From assembly GCF_039544105.1 (NCBI RefSeq), contig NZ_BAABLA010000119.1: a stretch of DNA of 64,000 nucleotides. The stretch is one strand, 5' to 3'. A model generated the notes under the pieces. The model did no database searches. It was given only the letters and a program-made list of their open reading frames with translations, and was not told the origin of the DNA. This stretch comes from Haloechinothrix_A salitolerans. GTDB lineage: Bacteria; Actinomycetota; Actinomycetes; Mycobacteriales; Pseudonocardiaceae. Positions 42,055-50,235 of the stretch are shown one piece after another. Within the stretch, counting starts at the first letter, position 1; every line of letters begins with the position of its first letter. The translations under genes and the position numbers were made by a program.

Positions 42055-42195
42055 TGTCGTCGTGTGGGTCACATCGGACCAATGTCACAACACGGCGCGC
42101 GAAACCTTCACGTCACGGTAGGGTTTGCGGTGTTCGCGAGAGCCCCAGTGGTGCGGCTCCGCCGCTTTTCCCTTTTCTCGACGTGAAAGAAGCTG

Positions 42196-43686
42196 ATGTC
42201 GCTTCCTGCTGCGCTGCGCCCGAAATTCGCCCGTCCCACTTGGCTCTCGCCGCGTGTGTTCCGCACCGAGGTGCTGGCGGGGCTCGTTGTCGCGCTCGCG
42301 CTGATCCCGGAAGCGGTGTCGTTCTCGATCATCGCGGGGGTTGATCCGCGCGTCGGGCTGTTCGCCTCGTTCACGATGGCGGTCACCATCGCCGTCACTG
42401 GCGGCCGACCAGCGATGATCTCCGCCGCGACCGGCGCGATCGCCCTGGTGCTCGCGCCGCTGGTGCGCGAACATGGCGTGGAGTACCTGCTCGCGACCGT
42501 CGTGCTTGGCGGTGTGCTGCAGGTGATGCTCGCGGCTGGCGGCGTCGCGCGGCTGATGCGGTTCCTGCCGCGCAGCGTGATGGTCGGCTTCGTCAACGCG
42601 CTGGCGATCCTGATCTTCCTCGCGCAACTGCCGTACCTCATCGACGTGCCATGGCCGGTCTACGCGCTGCTCGCCGTCGGGCTGGTGATCATGGTCGCGC
42701 TGCCGAAGCTGACCACCGCGATCCCCGCGCCGCTGGTGGCGATCGTCGTGCTCACGACGTTCACCATCGCGGCGGGCGTCGCGGTGCCGACCGTCGGGGA
42801 CGAGGGCGCACTGCCGGACAGCCTGCCGATCCTCGGCGTGCCCTCGGTGCCGTTCACGCTGGAGACGTTGACGATCATCGCGCCGTACGCGTTCGCGATG
42901 GCACTGGTCGGGCTGATGGAGTCGCTGATGACGGCGAAGCTCGTCGACGACATCACCGACACGCACTCCAACAAGACCCGCGAGTCCTGGGGCCAGGGCA
43001 TCGCCAACATCGTCACCGGCTTCTTCGGTGGCATGGGCGGCTGCGCCATGATCGGCCAGACCATGATCAACGTGAAGTCCGGCGCTCGCACCCGGCTCTC
43101 GACGTTCCTGTCCGGCGTGTTCCTACTGGTACTGGTCGTGTCGCTGGGGCACGTCGTCGCGCTGATCCCGATGGCGGCGCTGGTCGGCGTCATGATCATG
43201 GTGGCGGTGGCGACTTTCGACTGGCACAGCATTCAGCCAGGGACACTGCGGCGGATGCCAAAGAGCGAGACCGTCGTGATGCTCTCCACCGTCGCCGTCA
43301 CGGTCATCACCCACAACCTCGCCATCGGTGTCACCGTCGGCGTGCTCGTCGCGATGGTGCTGTTCGCGCGCCGTGTCGCGCATCTGGTCACTGTGGACGG
43401 TGTGCTCGACCCAGATGGCAGCACCAAGATCTACCGTGTCACCGGGCAGCTGTTCTTCGCATCCAGCAACGACCTGGTGTTCCAGTTCGACTACGCCAAC
43501 GATCCCAGCAACGTCATCATCGACCTGTCCGACGCGACGATCTGGGACGCCTCGACCGTGGCGTCGCTCGACGCCATCACGCACAAGTACGAGGCGCGCG
43601 GCACGAGCGTGACGATTACGGGGATGGACCGCGTCAGCCGCGAGCGCCACGATGCCCTGGCAGGGACGTTGATCAGCAGCCATTGA
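42196..43686 (+). CDS. SulP (SLC26) family transporter, second copy
   Basis: The protein has 496 residues. The SulP domain has RTEVLAGLVVALALIPEAVSFSIIAG, TGAIALVLAPLVREHG, VGFVNALAILIFLAQLP, MTAKLVDDITDTHSNKTRESWGQGIANIVTGFFGGMGGCAMIGQT. A C-terminal STAS domain (about 405-490) shows VTGQLFFASSNDLVFQFDY and IIDLSDATIWDASTVASLDAI. It differs from the SulP in the persulfide operon and resembles the shorter actinobacterial SulP group sometimes linked to bicarbonate. The substrate is not predictable. It stands alone after katG and ends at a hairpin shared with the convergent DUF2236 gene. Confidence 0.92.
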   Translation: MSLPAALRPKFARPTWLSPRVFRTEVLAGLVVALALIPEAVSFSIIAGVDPRVGLFASFTMAVTIAVTGGRPAMISAATGAIALVLAPLVREHGVEYLLATVVLGGVLQVMLAAGGVARLMRFLPRSVMVGFVNALAILIFLAQLPYLIDVPWPVYALLAVGLVIMVALPKLTTAIPAPLVAIVVLTTFTIAAGVAVPTVGDEGALPDSLPILGVPSVPFTLETLTIIAPYAFAMALVGLMESLMTAKLVDDITDTHSNKTRESWGQGIANIVTGFFGGMGGCAMIGQTMINVKSGARTRLSTFLSGVFLLVLVVSLGHVVALIPMAALVGVMIMVAVATFDWHSIQPGTLRRMPKSETVVMLSTVAVTVITHNLAIGVTVGVLVAMVLFARRVAHLVTVDGVLDPDGSTKIYRVTGQLFFASSNDLVFQFDYANDPSNVIIDLSDATIWDASTVASLDAITHKYEARGTSVTITGMDRVSRERHDALAGTLISSH

Positions 43687-43734
43687 CGGTCCGTCTCTCC
43701 CACGGGTCGATGCGGGTTTCCACCCCCTCAGAGT

Positions 43735-43788
43735 GTGGATCTTGAGACGTTTCGGTTGCTATGACGACCGAAACGTCTCAAGATCCAC
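43735..43788. terminator. Convergent-gene hairpin A (conserved-loop family)
   Basis: GTGGATCTTGAGACGTTTCG plus GT (43735-43756) pairs perfectly for 22 bp with 43767-43788; the loop is TGCTATGACG. It lies at the junction of the SulP gene and the convergent DUF2236 gene, overlapping the last codons of the latter (stop 43780-43778). The stem core GACGTT and the loop GCTATGAC recur in hairpins at 46355 and 51801. Confidence 0.88.
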
Positions 43789-44764
43789 TCTGCGCGGGGC
43801 TACCCCGCGCCGGGTTACGACTCGCCGCAGCACCGTAGCGCTGCCGTGCTTCGGCAGGTGTGACGATCTCGTCGCGCGACGGCGGTCGACCCCGCAGCGC
43901 GTTCTCCCACACCGGACGGATCGACGGCGCCACGATGTCGGCGAGCCGCAGCCGGATCGGCAGCGGCCCGGCAACCGCCATGGCCGCCCGCATGGCGGGC
44001 CCGATCGCCGCGTCGGTCATCCGGCTCTGGTCGAGACCGCTCAGGTGGCGCATCCAGCGCGGGAGCGTGGCGATGACCGCTGGCGTCAACCGGCGGGCGG
44101 TCCGTGCGACCAGCGGACTCGTGGTGTCCGACGGCGGGTACAGGATCTGGCGCGCGACCCGATCGGCGTTCTCCGACCAGCACAGCCGATGCCGCTGTTC
44201 GGCGAAGTACTGCCGGACGCCGTCCCTGCTGGTCGGCACCGTGGCGGGGTCACAGGTCTGCAGCTCGGCGGCGATCGCGCAGTCGGCCCAGTAACGGTCC
44301 TCGTCGGCAGGCCCGAGCGGCCCTGGTCCGTACTTCTCGTAGCACTTCAGGACGGAGTGCCACCCAGTCATGTGGATCCACAGCTGGCTGTCCGGATCGT
44401 TAGCGCTGTACCGCTTGCCGCTGATCGGTTCGATCCCGGTCGCACGGGCATGCACCTTCTGGAGCAGTTCGGACGACTCGATCGCGGCACGGCTATCACC
44501 GATAGCGACGATGGTGAAGTACGTCAGCGTGCTGTCCAGCCGACCCATCGGGTCGGTGTAGATGCCCTTGGTGTCGGTGACCGACGCCGTCAGGAACGGG
44601 TCGAACGCCTCGACGGCGATGGAGCGCTGAAACCCGAGCAGCGCCGTCGGACTGGTCCAGACCCGCCAGGTGGGTGAGCCGGGCCCGAAGAATCCGTGGT
44701 CCTCGCGCCTGCGGTCGCCGTCGAACGGCCACCCCCGGTTCGCGAGCATCCGTGGCTCCGCCAT
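43778..44764 (-). CDS. DUF2236 (MpaB/latex-clearing-like) oxygenase family protein
   Basis: The protein has 328 residues, largely helical. DUF2236 features are FGPGSPTWRVWTSPTALLGFQRSIAVEAFDP, GRLDSTLTYFTIVAIGDSRAAIESS, KVHARATGIEPISGKRYSANDPDSQLWIHMTGWHSVL (haem- or metal-binding histidines in KVHA and WIHMTGWHS), and YFAEQRHRLCW. The family includes the rubber oxygenase Lcp and the fungal mycophenolate oxygenase MpaB. ATG 44764 is 15 bp after the tetR stop, so they share an operon and the TetR probably controls it. The substrate is unknown. Confidence 0.85.
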   Translation of the reverse strand: MAEPRMLANRGWPFDGDRRREDHGFFGPGSPTWRVWTSPTALLGFQRSIAVEAFDPFLTASVTDTKGIYTDPMGRLDSTLTYFTIVAIGDSRAAIESSELLQKVHARATGIEPISGKRYSANDPDSQLWIHMTGWHSVLKCYEKYGPGPLGPADEDRYWADCAIAAELQTCDPATVPTSRDGVRQYFAEQRHRLCWSENADRVARQILYPPSDTTSPLVARTARRLTPAVIATLPRWMRHLSGLDQSRMTDAAIGPAMRAAMAVAGPLPIRLRLADIVAPSIRPVWENALRGRPPSRDEIVTPAEARQRYGAAASRNPARGSPAQSGS

Positions 44765-44778
44765 CTGTCGTCCTTTCT

Positions 44779-45408
44779 TCACGCCACGCTGAACGCGCGG
44801 CACATCACCCGGCCGTAGAGCTCGCCGAGCGTCTGGGTCGTCCACTCGTCCGGGTGATCCAGCAGGGACCGCGCCGCCGCCTCGCACGACGACATGAACA
44901 ACTCGACCAATACCGGCAGCTTGCGCTCCAACTCAGCGACGTCCCACCACGCGGTGAGTGCGGGGCGCAACCATCGGGTGACGCTGTCGGCCATTTCCAG
45001 CCGCGCCCGCCGGAACTTGTCGGCCACAGCGGGGTCGGGGGCCGCGCTGAACAACAGTCGCCACGCGTTGGGGCAGTCGGCCACGACGTCGAGAAATGCC
45101 TGGTAACCCCGCACGAAAACGGCTTCAGGGTCGTCGCCACGGGCAGTGTGCAGCGCCGCCAGCGCGTTGGCGAGCAACCGCTCCCCTTCGCGTTCGACCA
45201 ACGCCTCGATCAGCGCGACCCGGTCCCGGAAACACGAGTAGATGACCGGACGGGTGACACCGAGACGGTCAGCGACGGCGCCGATCGTCACCGCGCCCAC
45301 TCCTGATTCGACGGCGATAACCAGCGCCACGTCGAGGACCTGGGGACGTCGACGCTCCGGCCCGAGATGCGCGGCGCGCTCCCGCCCCGAACGCACGGCA
45401 TCAGTCAT
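44779..45408 (-). CDS. TetR-family repressor
   Basis: The protein has 209 residues. The N-terminal HTH reads QVLDVALVIAVESGVGAVTIGAVADRLGVTRPVIYSCFRDRVALIEALVERE, the standard TetR layout with recognition helix RPVIYSCF. The C-terminal ligand domain ends GRVMCRAFSVA and resembles actinobacterial TetR proteins paired with DUF2236 genes. ATG 45408 is chosen over 45471 because the frame upstream crosses the operator. TTACTACA/TGTAGTAA inverted repeats overlap its promoter, suggesting autoregulation and control of the divergent lipase. Confidence 0.9.
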   Translation of the reverse strand: MTDAVRSGRERAAHLGPERRRPQVLDVALVIAVESGVGAVTIGAVADRLGVTRPVIYSCFRDRVALIEALVEREGERLLANALAALHTARGDDPEAVFVRGYQAFLDVVADCPNAWRLLFSAAPDPAVADKFRRARLEMADSVTRWLRPALTAWWDVAELERKLPVLVELFMSSCEAAARSLLDHPDEWTTQTLGELYGRVMCRAFSVA

Positions 45409-45418
45409 ACCTTCAACT

Positions 45419-45459
45419 TTACTACACTGATGTAGGAATTTCCTGCGACTCTGTAGTAA
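45419..45459. promoter_or_regulatory. Candidate TetR operator
   Basis: TTACTACA (45419-45426) and TGTAGTAA (45452-45459) are perfect inverted arms. Inside the left part CTACA-CTGA-TGTAG (45422-45435) makes a second palindrome. The site lies between divergent tetR (45408) and the lipase gene (45508). Confidence 0.6.
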
Positions 45460-45507
45460 CATGCGTCTCACTTGACTCTCAGAACGCCGATGACCAGGGA
45501 GTTTTCG

Positions 45508-46350
45508 ATGCGCCGCACCGCCCTCGCCATACTGACGCTCGCCTTACTCGGCGGCTTCGCCGTACCAGCGACCGCGGCGCCGTCCTCCGGCTACAACGAC
45601 TGGTCCTGCCAGCCGTCGGCGGCACATCCGCGTCCGGTGGTGCTTATCCACGGTCTCGGCGGCAACGGCCCCGGCAACTGGGCCTTCCACGGCCCGAAGC
45701 TGGCCGACGCCGGGTACTGCGCGTTCTCGTTCACGTACGGCCAGCAGTTCCCGGGCGCACCGGGCGGCACGCGGCCGGTGAAGGAATCCGCGCAGGAAGT
45801 AGGCGCGTTCATCGACAAGGTGCGGGCCGCGACCGGCACCGCAGAGGTCGATCTCGTCGGGCACTCCGAGGGCGGTTTCCTGTCCCTGTATGTGCCGAAG
45901 GTCGCGGGCTACGCATCCGAGGTCGGCACCGTGGTAGCACTGGCGCCGCCGACTCACGGCACGACGGTCAGCGGGCTGGTCACCGTCGGCCAGTTGCTCG
46001 GCGGACAGGAGTTCATCGAACTGCTCACCGACGGCGTGATGTGCTACGCGTGCGGTGACCTCGTCGACGGCGGAGAGGCCGTCAACGAGCTCACCGACGG
46101 CCCGATCGCGCAGGACGACGTCGACTACACCGTCATCGCGACCCGCTACGACGTCGTCGTCACGCCGACATCGACGTCGTTCGTCGACGAACCAGGGGTG
46201 GACAACCAGTACGTGCAGGACACCTGCGCCGCCGACCCGGTGGGGCACGTCGGCATCGCCTTCGACTCCACCGTGACTCAGCTGATCACGAACGCGCTCG
46301 ACCCGAACACCGCGGTCGACGTCGAATGCGGCTTCGGTCCGCCGGTGTAA
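45508..46350 (+). CDS. Secreted lipase, alpha/beta hydrolase (lipase class 2 type)
   Basis: The protein has 280 residues. A Sec signal (MRRTALAILTLALLGGFAVPATAA) precedes the fold: PVVLIHGLGGNGPGNWAF (oxyanion region), nucleophile GHSEGG, DVVVTPTSTSFVD (Asp) and VGHVGIAFD (His). Cysteine pairs (CQ near the start, CYAC, DTCA/DVEC) suggest disulfides as in Streptomyces lipases. Two further in-frame starts (45472, 45490) exist; 45508 is preferred because the signal peptide begins there. It shares the intergenic operator with tetR and may be co-regulated. It ends at hairpin B. Confidence 0.85.
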   Translation: MRRTALAILTLALLGGFAVPATAAPSSGYNDWSCQPSAAHPRPVVLIHGLGGNGPGNWAFHGPKLADAGYCAFSFTYGQQFPGAPGGTRPVKESAQEVGAFIDKVRAATGTAEVDLVGHSEGGFLSLYVPKVAGYASEVGTVVALAPPTHGTTVSGLVTVGQLLGGQEFIELLTDGVMCYACGDLVDGGEAVNELTDGPIAQDDVDYTVIATRYDVVVTPTSTSFVDEPGVDNQYVQDTCAADPVGHVGIAFDSTVTQLITNALDPNTAVDVECGFGPPV

Positions 46351-46354
46351 GCCA

Positions 46355-46408
46355 GTTGATCTGAAGACGTTGCGGTCGTCATAGCGACCACAACGTCTTC
46401 AGATCAAC
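46355..46408. terminator. Convergent-gene hairpin B (conserved-loop family)
   Basis: 46355-46378 pairs with 46385-46408 with one C-A mismatch; loop TCATAG. Read on the minus strand its core is TGAAGACGTTGTGGTCGCTA followed by TGACGACC, almost identical to hairpin C at 51801-51846. It separates the convergent lipase and methyltransferase genes. Confidence 0.88.
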
Positions 46409-46452
46409 TCAGGTGCAGCGCGGGATGGAGGTGGCGACAACTCCTGTGGCCG

Positions 46453-47259
46453 TCACGACCCCGCCGCCGCGAGCCACGCGCGGATCACCACCGCGGTCGC
46501 CACCGATCCGTGCTGCTCGGCGGGGATGAGCCTGCGCATCAGCGCGATCACCTCGTCGGAGAACAGCGGGTAAAGCGCGCAGTCGTCGATGCTCAGCGGC
46601 TGGTGGTCGAGGACGTCGATGTCGACGAAGCCGACCCTCGCGAGCTTGCGGACGAAGTCAATCTCGGCCAGCGCGCCCGCGACACAGCCGGCCCACGCGG
46701 CAGGCTGCGTCAGGATCTCCGGCGGTAACCCCTCCTGCTCCACCGTGAGATCGGAGACGCAGAGCTGCCCGCCGAGCCGCAGCACCCTGGCACACTCTGC
46801 CATCACTCGGGTCTTGCGCGGCGACAGGTTGACGACCCCGTTGGAGATGATCACGTCCACGCTGTCTTCGGGCAGCGGGATGGCCTCTAGCTCGCCTTCC
46901 AGCGGCTCGACGTTGGATAGCCCGGCCTCACGCGCCGCCGCCTCCGTGCGTTCCAGCATCTCCGGCAGGAAGTCGAGCGCGAGCACCCGCCCTGTCGGCC
47001 CTGCTCGCCGGGCGGCGAGGATGCTGTCGATGCCGCCGCCGCAGCCAAGGTCCAACACGACGTCGCCGGGCCGGATCTCGGCATGTCGCAGGTGGTTCGC
47101 GACGCCGAGCGCGCGCCGCATCGCTGACTCCGGCACCTGCGCGAGCTCGTCGTCGCTGTACAGCTTGCGTGCCACCGCCTCGGTCGTCGGCGGCACGTCG
47201 CGGTACGCCGCGCGCACCAGATCTTTCACCTCAGCCGTGTGCATCAGATCGCGGGTCAT
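46453..47259 (-). CDS. ArsM-like SAM methyltransferase 1
   Basis: The protein has 268 residues. Motif I is VLDLGCGGGIDSILAARRAGPTG, then VLALDFLPEMLERTEAAAREAGL and VDVIISNGVVNLSPRKTRVMAECARVLRLGGQLCVSDL. The layout and the NLSP-K motif are those of arsenite methyltransferases. The cysteine normally found in SN-C-V is glycine here, so arsenic methylation is doubtful. It overlaps the anti-sigma gene (ATGA at 47259), making sigma, anti-sigma and methyltransferase one transcription unit. Its paralogue is encoded divergently at 48239. Confidence 0.85.
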   Translation of the reverse strand: MTRDLMHTAEVKDLVRAAYRDVPPTTEAVARKLYSDDELAQVPESAMRRALGVANHLRHAEIRPGDVVLDLGCGGGIDSILAARRAGPTGRVLALDFLPEMLERTEAAAREAGLSNVEPLEGELEAIPLPEDSVDVIISNGVVNLSPRKTRVMAECARVLRLGGQLCVSDLTVEQEGLPPEILTQPAAWAGCVAGALAEIDFVRKLARVGFVDIDVLDHQPLSIDDCALYPLFSDEVIALMRRLIPAEQHGSVATAVVIRAWLAAAGS

Positions 47260-47486
47260 CGCTCCAACTCCTCCAACGTGTGCCGCAGCCGTCGCAGCAC
47301 GTCGTCCGGGACGTCTTCGTCAGCGGCGTCGGTCAATGTGCGACGCAACTCCCGCGCGAACTCCAGCTCGCCACAGCACCGGCGGCACCGGGCGAGGTGG
47401 GTCTCGATCGCGGCCCGCTCCCCTACGTCGACGACGTCGTCGATGTATTCCCAGAGCTGGCGCACCGCCTCAGCACAACTGATCAT
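47256..47486 (-). CDS. Zinc-binding anti-sigma factor (ZAS type)
   Basis: The 76-residue protein carries the ZAS motif H-x3-C-x2-C (ETHLARCRRCCGEL, about residues 29-36) with an upstream Cys in MISCAEAV. This is the RsrA-type arrangement that senses thiol oxidation by losing zinc. ATG 47486 overlaps the sigma stop (ATGA), which sets the start. It should bind and inhibit the sigma factor encoded immediately upstream, releasing it under oxidative or disulfide stress. No membrane segment is present, so it is cytosolic. Confidence 0.88.
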   Translation of the reverse strand: MISCAEAVRQLWEYIDDVVDVGERAAIETHLARCRRCCGELEFARELRRTLTDAADEDVPDDVLRRLRHTLEELER

Positions 47487-48079
47487 CGAGCCCCCTCCCG
47501 CAGCAGGCCGTGTTCCGTGGCGTAGCGCCACATCTGCTGCTCAAACGCCTTCCTGCCCCGGTGCAGCCGCGCCAGCACAGTGCCGAGCGGCGTATCCAGC
47601 ATTTCCGCGACCTCGCGCGCGAGAAATCCTTGCATGTACACCAGCACAACCGGGATGCGGTACAGCTCCGGCAGCCGCAGTAGCACCTGCCGGACGTCGT
47701 CGACGCTGAACTCAGCGAGGAAGTCCAGGTGCAGTGAGTCCGAGTACGGGAACGGGTCCTCGTACGCGATCGTACGGTACAGCGAGAAGTCCTCCATCGC
47801 GTCAAGGTCGACGTCTTCCTGGCTGCGCGCCCGGCCCCGTAGCCGGTCCCGACAGCAGTTGACGAGGATCCGCACCAGCCACGCGGACGCCGCTGACCGC
47901 TCGCGAAGTTGATCGACGTGCTGGTACGCCTTGAGCAAGCAGTCTTGCACCGCGTCCTCGGCCTCATCGCCCACGATGCGCCGCGCGATTCGGTAGAGCC
48001 GGGGCAGTTGCTGGCGCGCGACGTCCCGGAACAGCTCAATCCGAGCCGCACGGGGTTCCGCCGAGCACACCGGGTCCAT
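47483..48079 (-). CDS. ECF sigma factor
   Basis: The protein has 198 residues. Region 2 shows QQLPRLYRIARRIVGDEAEDAVQDCLLKAYQHVDQLRERSAASAWLVRILVNCCRDRLR. Region 4 shows VLLRLPELYRIPVVLVYMQGFLAREVAEMLDTPLGTVLARLHRGRKAFEQQMW. Spacing and sequence fit the SigR/SigH-like or generic ECF class. It is coupled to a zinc anti-sigma factor. It starts at 48079 and is divergent from a second methyltransferase. GGCGAACC motifs pointing both ways from the intergenic region could be its -35 elements. It probably drives its own operon and the methyltransferase-osmC operon. Confidence 0.93.
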   Translation of the reverse strand: MDPVCSAEPRAARIELFRDVARQQLPRLYRIARRIVGDEAEDAVQDCLLKAYQHVDQLRERSAASAWLVRILVNCCRDRLRGRARSQEDVDLDAMEDFSLYRTIAYEDPFPYSDSLHLDFLAEFSVDDVRQVLLRLPELYRIPVVLVYMQGFLAREVAEMLDTPLGTVLARLHRGRKAFEQQMWRYATEHGLLREGAR

Positions 48080-48118
48080 ATCCCTTCAGACGTCCGTGCA
48101 CCCCCTCGTTAATGCACT

Positions 48119-48190
48119 GGTTCGCCATTTTTCCGCCGAGAGTTTCACTTCATACCCAAACAGCCCAACCGTGCAATAACCCGGCGAACC
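48119..48190. promoter_or_regulatory. Mirrored GGCGAACC motifs between sigma and methyltransferase 2
   Basis: GGCGAACC occurs on the plus strand at 48183-48190, 49 bp before ATG 48239, and on the minus strand at 48126-48119, 40 bp before the sigma start. GAAC is the typical core of ECF -35 elements. A clear CGTC-type -10 is not visible at the right distance, so these could also be activator sites. Confidence 0.45.
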
Positions 48191-48238
48191 GGGGCCGTCT
48201 TCATCGCAGACAACCATTCACGCGACCAGGAGGCAGCC

Positions 48239-49006
48239 ATGACCACCGCGATAGACACCCAACAACTCGAAGCCAAGGTGCGCAGGATGTACCGGGACGT
48301 CGCCGAGCACCCCGACGGCTCGTACCACTTCGAGACCGGACGCCCGCTCGCCGAACGACTCGGCTACGACCCCACGCTGCTTGACCAGATCCCGCAAGCC
48401 GCGCTCGACTCGTTCGCCGGGGTCGGGCACTTCTTCGACCTCGCCGAGCTGACCGAGGGCGAACGTGTCTTCGACCTTGGCAGCGGGTCCGGCACGGACT
48501 CGTTCCTCGCGGGCACGCTTGTCGGGCCGGACGGACTCGTCGTCGGCGTCGACTTCACCCCGGAACAGCTCAGCAAGGCTCGCCGGCTCGCCAGCGAGGC
48601 TGGCGTAGACGACCACGTGCAGTTCCGGCACGGCCGCGTCGACTCACTGCCCGCCCCGGATGGCGGCGCGGACTGCGTGATCTCCAACGGCGTCATCAAC
48701 CTGATCCCAGATAAGGCGGCGGTGTTCCACGAGGTCGCCAGGGTGCTACGCCCCGGAGGCAGGCTGGCGATCGCCGACATCGTCACCGAGCGACAGCTCG
48801 CAGCGGCCATTGTGTGCGACGTCGACCTCTGGGCGTCGTGCATTGGTGGTGCCGCGCAAGAGTCCGCCTACCGCCAGGCGATCGAGAACGCCGGGCTGCG
48901 CATCCAGCGGGTGCACAGCAACCCGTATGAGTTCCTGTCCGACGGCGCCCGAGGCGCCACCACCACCTACGGCGTCAAGAGCATCTCCCTGCTCGCGACC
49001 AAGTAA
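48239..49006 (+). CDS. ArsM-like SAM methyltransferase 2
   Basis: The protein has 255 residues. Motif I is VFDLGSGSGTDSFLAGTLVGPDG, then VVGVDFTPEQLSKARRLASEAGV and CVISNGVINLIPDKAAVFHEVARVLRPGGRLAIADI. It is clearly paralogous to the methyltransferase at 46453, sharing the SNGV-NL motif that also lacks the ArsM cysteine. The N-terminus (VRRMYRDVAEHPDGSYHFETG) resembles arsenite-methyltransferase-like proteins. AGGAGG precedes the ATG. It is first of a two-gene unit with osmC, driven from the region shared with the ECF operon. Confidence 0.88.
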   Translation: MTTAIDTQQLEAKVRRMYRDVAEHPDGSYHFETGRPLAERLGYDPTLLDQIPQAALDSFAGVGHFFDLAELTEGERVFDLGSGSGTDSFLAGTLVGPDGLVVGVDFTPEQLSKARRLASEAGVDDHVQFRHGRVDSLPAPDGGADCVISNGVINLIPDKAAVFHEVARVLRPGGRLAIADIVTERQLAAAIVCDVDLWASCIGGAAQESAYRQAIENAGLRIQRVHSNPYEFLSDGARGATTTYGVKSISLLATK

Positions 49007-49027
49007 CGACCCCCAGAAGGAGTCACC

Positions 49028-49588
49028 ATGTCCACCACTGAAGTACACCCCAACGGCGTCGACGTCACTCAGCTCGTACGGACCGTCGAGGCGATCAAGA
49101 ACGACCCGTCGCTGGCGGCGTTTCGGTTCCGGGCCAGCAACACCTGGCTCGGCGGCGGACGCTCCCGCACCAGCATCGACGGCTTTTACGGCGCGGGCGA
49201 CGAGGACTCGTCCCGCACGACGCCGTTCACGCTGGAGGGTGACGAACCACCTGTGCTTCTGGGTGAGAACACCGCGCCCAACGCCGTCGAGGCGATCTTG
49301 CACGCGCTGGCCTCCTGCCTCGCCGTGGGCGTCGCCTACAACGCCGCCGCACAAGGGATTGAACTGCGCGGTCTGGCGTTCGACCTCGAAGGCGAGCTGG
49401 ACCTGCACGGGTTCCTCGGGCTGTCGGACGACGTCCGACCCGGCTACAGCGACATCCGGGTCACCTGCCGAGTTGACTCCGACGCGCCCGCCGAGAAGAT
49501 CGACGAGCTGTGCGCCTACGCGCAGCGGACGTCGCCGGTGCTCGACATCCTGCGCAACCCGGTCAACGTCATCGTGACCAGGGCGTAG
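49028..49588 (+). CDS. OsmC-family peroxiredoxin-like protein
   Basis: The protein has 186 residues. The OsmC fold has two cysteines in the usual context: ILHALASCLAVGVAYNAAAQGI (first Cys, helix alpha1) and IDELCAYAQRTSPVLDILRNPVNV (second Cys before S-P-V). The N-terminal beta region has WLGGGRSRTSIDGFYG and PFTLEGDEPPVLLGENTAPN. OsmC/Ohr enzymes reduce organic hydroperoxides or handle thiol modifications. It follows methyltransferase 2 by 21 bp. The link with a redox-type ZAS anti-sigma factor supports a thiol-stress role. Confidence 0.92.
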   Translation: MSTTEVHPNGVDVTQLVRTVEAIKNDPSLAAFRFRASNTWLGGGRSRTSIDGFYGAGDEDSSRTTPFTLEGDEPPVLLGENTAPNAVEAILHALASCLAVGVAYNAAAQGIELRGLAFDLEGELDLHGFLGLSDDVRPGYSDIRVTCRVDSDAPAEKIDELCAYAQRTSPVLDILRNPVNVIVTRA

Positions 49589-49596
49589 GGATCGCC

Positions 49597-49632
49597 ACGT
49601 CGTGGTGGCCGCGCTCGTGGCCACCACGACGT
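49597..49632. terminator. Convergent-gene hairpin D
   Basis: ACGTCGTGGTGGCC (49597-49610) pairs perfectly with 49619-49632 around GCGCTCGT. It occupies nearly all of the 45 bp between the osmC stop (49588) and the convergent LapA-like stop (49634). The GACG and GTGGT elements recall hairpins B and C, but the loop differs. Confidence 0.85.
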
Positions 49633-49633
49633 C

Positions 49634-50035
49634 TCAGGCGGCGTGGTCGCCTCGGCCTGCCTTCCTCGCGAAGCGCCGCAGCTGGAAGACCCGGGCGACG
49701 CCGATCAGCGCGACCAGCAGCGCACCACCCACGGACGCGAACAGCAGCGCGACGCCGAGCGGCAGTGTGCCGGACGCGCCGAAGTAGTGCACCGTCACCG
49801 ACGTCGAGTTCTGCAAGATGAAGATGAGCAGAAACACCAGCACGATGACGGCGACGATCACCGCGACCCAGGCGCCACTGATGCGGGTGGGCTTGAGCTT
49901 ACTGCTGGTGTCCTTACCGGCGGACCGCTCGGTCTTCTGGGTCGGTGCCGTTGGCTCTGGCGTGTGCGGTTCGGTGCGCTTGTCCGCGCCCGCCTTGCCG
50001 GGCGCGTCGGCACGGGTGTCGTTGTCTTTGCTCAC
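49634..50035 (-). CDS. LapA/DUF1049-like membrane protein
   Basis: The protein has 133 residues. A long charged, proline- and threonine-rich N-terminus (KDNDTRADAPGKAGADKRTE...) precedes two helices (WVAVIVAVIVLVFLLIFILQN, LGVALLFASVGGALLVALIGVARVFQL) with the LapA motif QNSTSVTVHYFG between them. It ends in a basic cytosolic tail. LapA-domain proteins (YciS-like) assist envelope assembly in some bacteria; the actinobacterial role is unknown. GTG 50035 is chosen since the residues before it (from ATG 50086) do not look like the family. A weak ribosome site leaves the start uncertain. Confidence 0.8.
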   Translation of the reverse strand: MSKDNDTRADAPGKAGADKRTEPHTPEPTAPTQKTERSAGKDTSSKLKPTRISGAWVAVIVAVIVLVFLLIFILQNSTSVTVHYFGASGTLPLGVALLFASVGGALLVALIGVARVFQLRRFARKAGRGDHAA

Positions 50036-50143
50036 ACCTTGATTGTCGCGCCATTGGGCGGTTTTCCGCAGGACGCGCCGTGGCACGCGCGCGGGTTCAC
50101 CTCACTGGGGGTATGTCGGCCGGTGGTGAAGGCGTGCGGCGCT

Positions 50144-50228
50144 GTTGATCACGTCTACTCGCGGTGTTGTTCGCCAAACCGGACAGCGCGGACATACTCT
50201 CGCAACAACACGAGCAGGCGTGATCAAC
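50144..50228. repeat. 85-bp imperfect inverted repeat
   Basis: The ends GTTGATCACG (50144-50153) and CGTGATCAAC (50219-50228) are exact inverse copies. The arms continue as TCTACTCGCGGTGTTGTT against AACAACACGAGCAGG with two substitutions and a 2-nt bulge, giving a stem of about 27 bp around a ~28-nt centre. It has no neighbours needing a terminator nearby except lapA upstream, and it borders gene remnants. It could be a small non-autonomous element or a structured RNA. Confidence 0.7.
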
Positions 50229-50235
50229 ACCCTCG

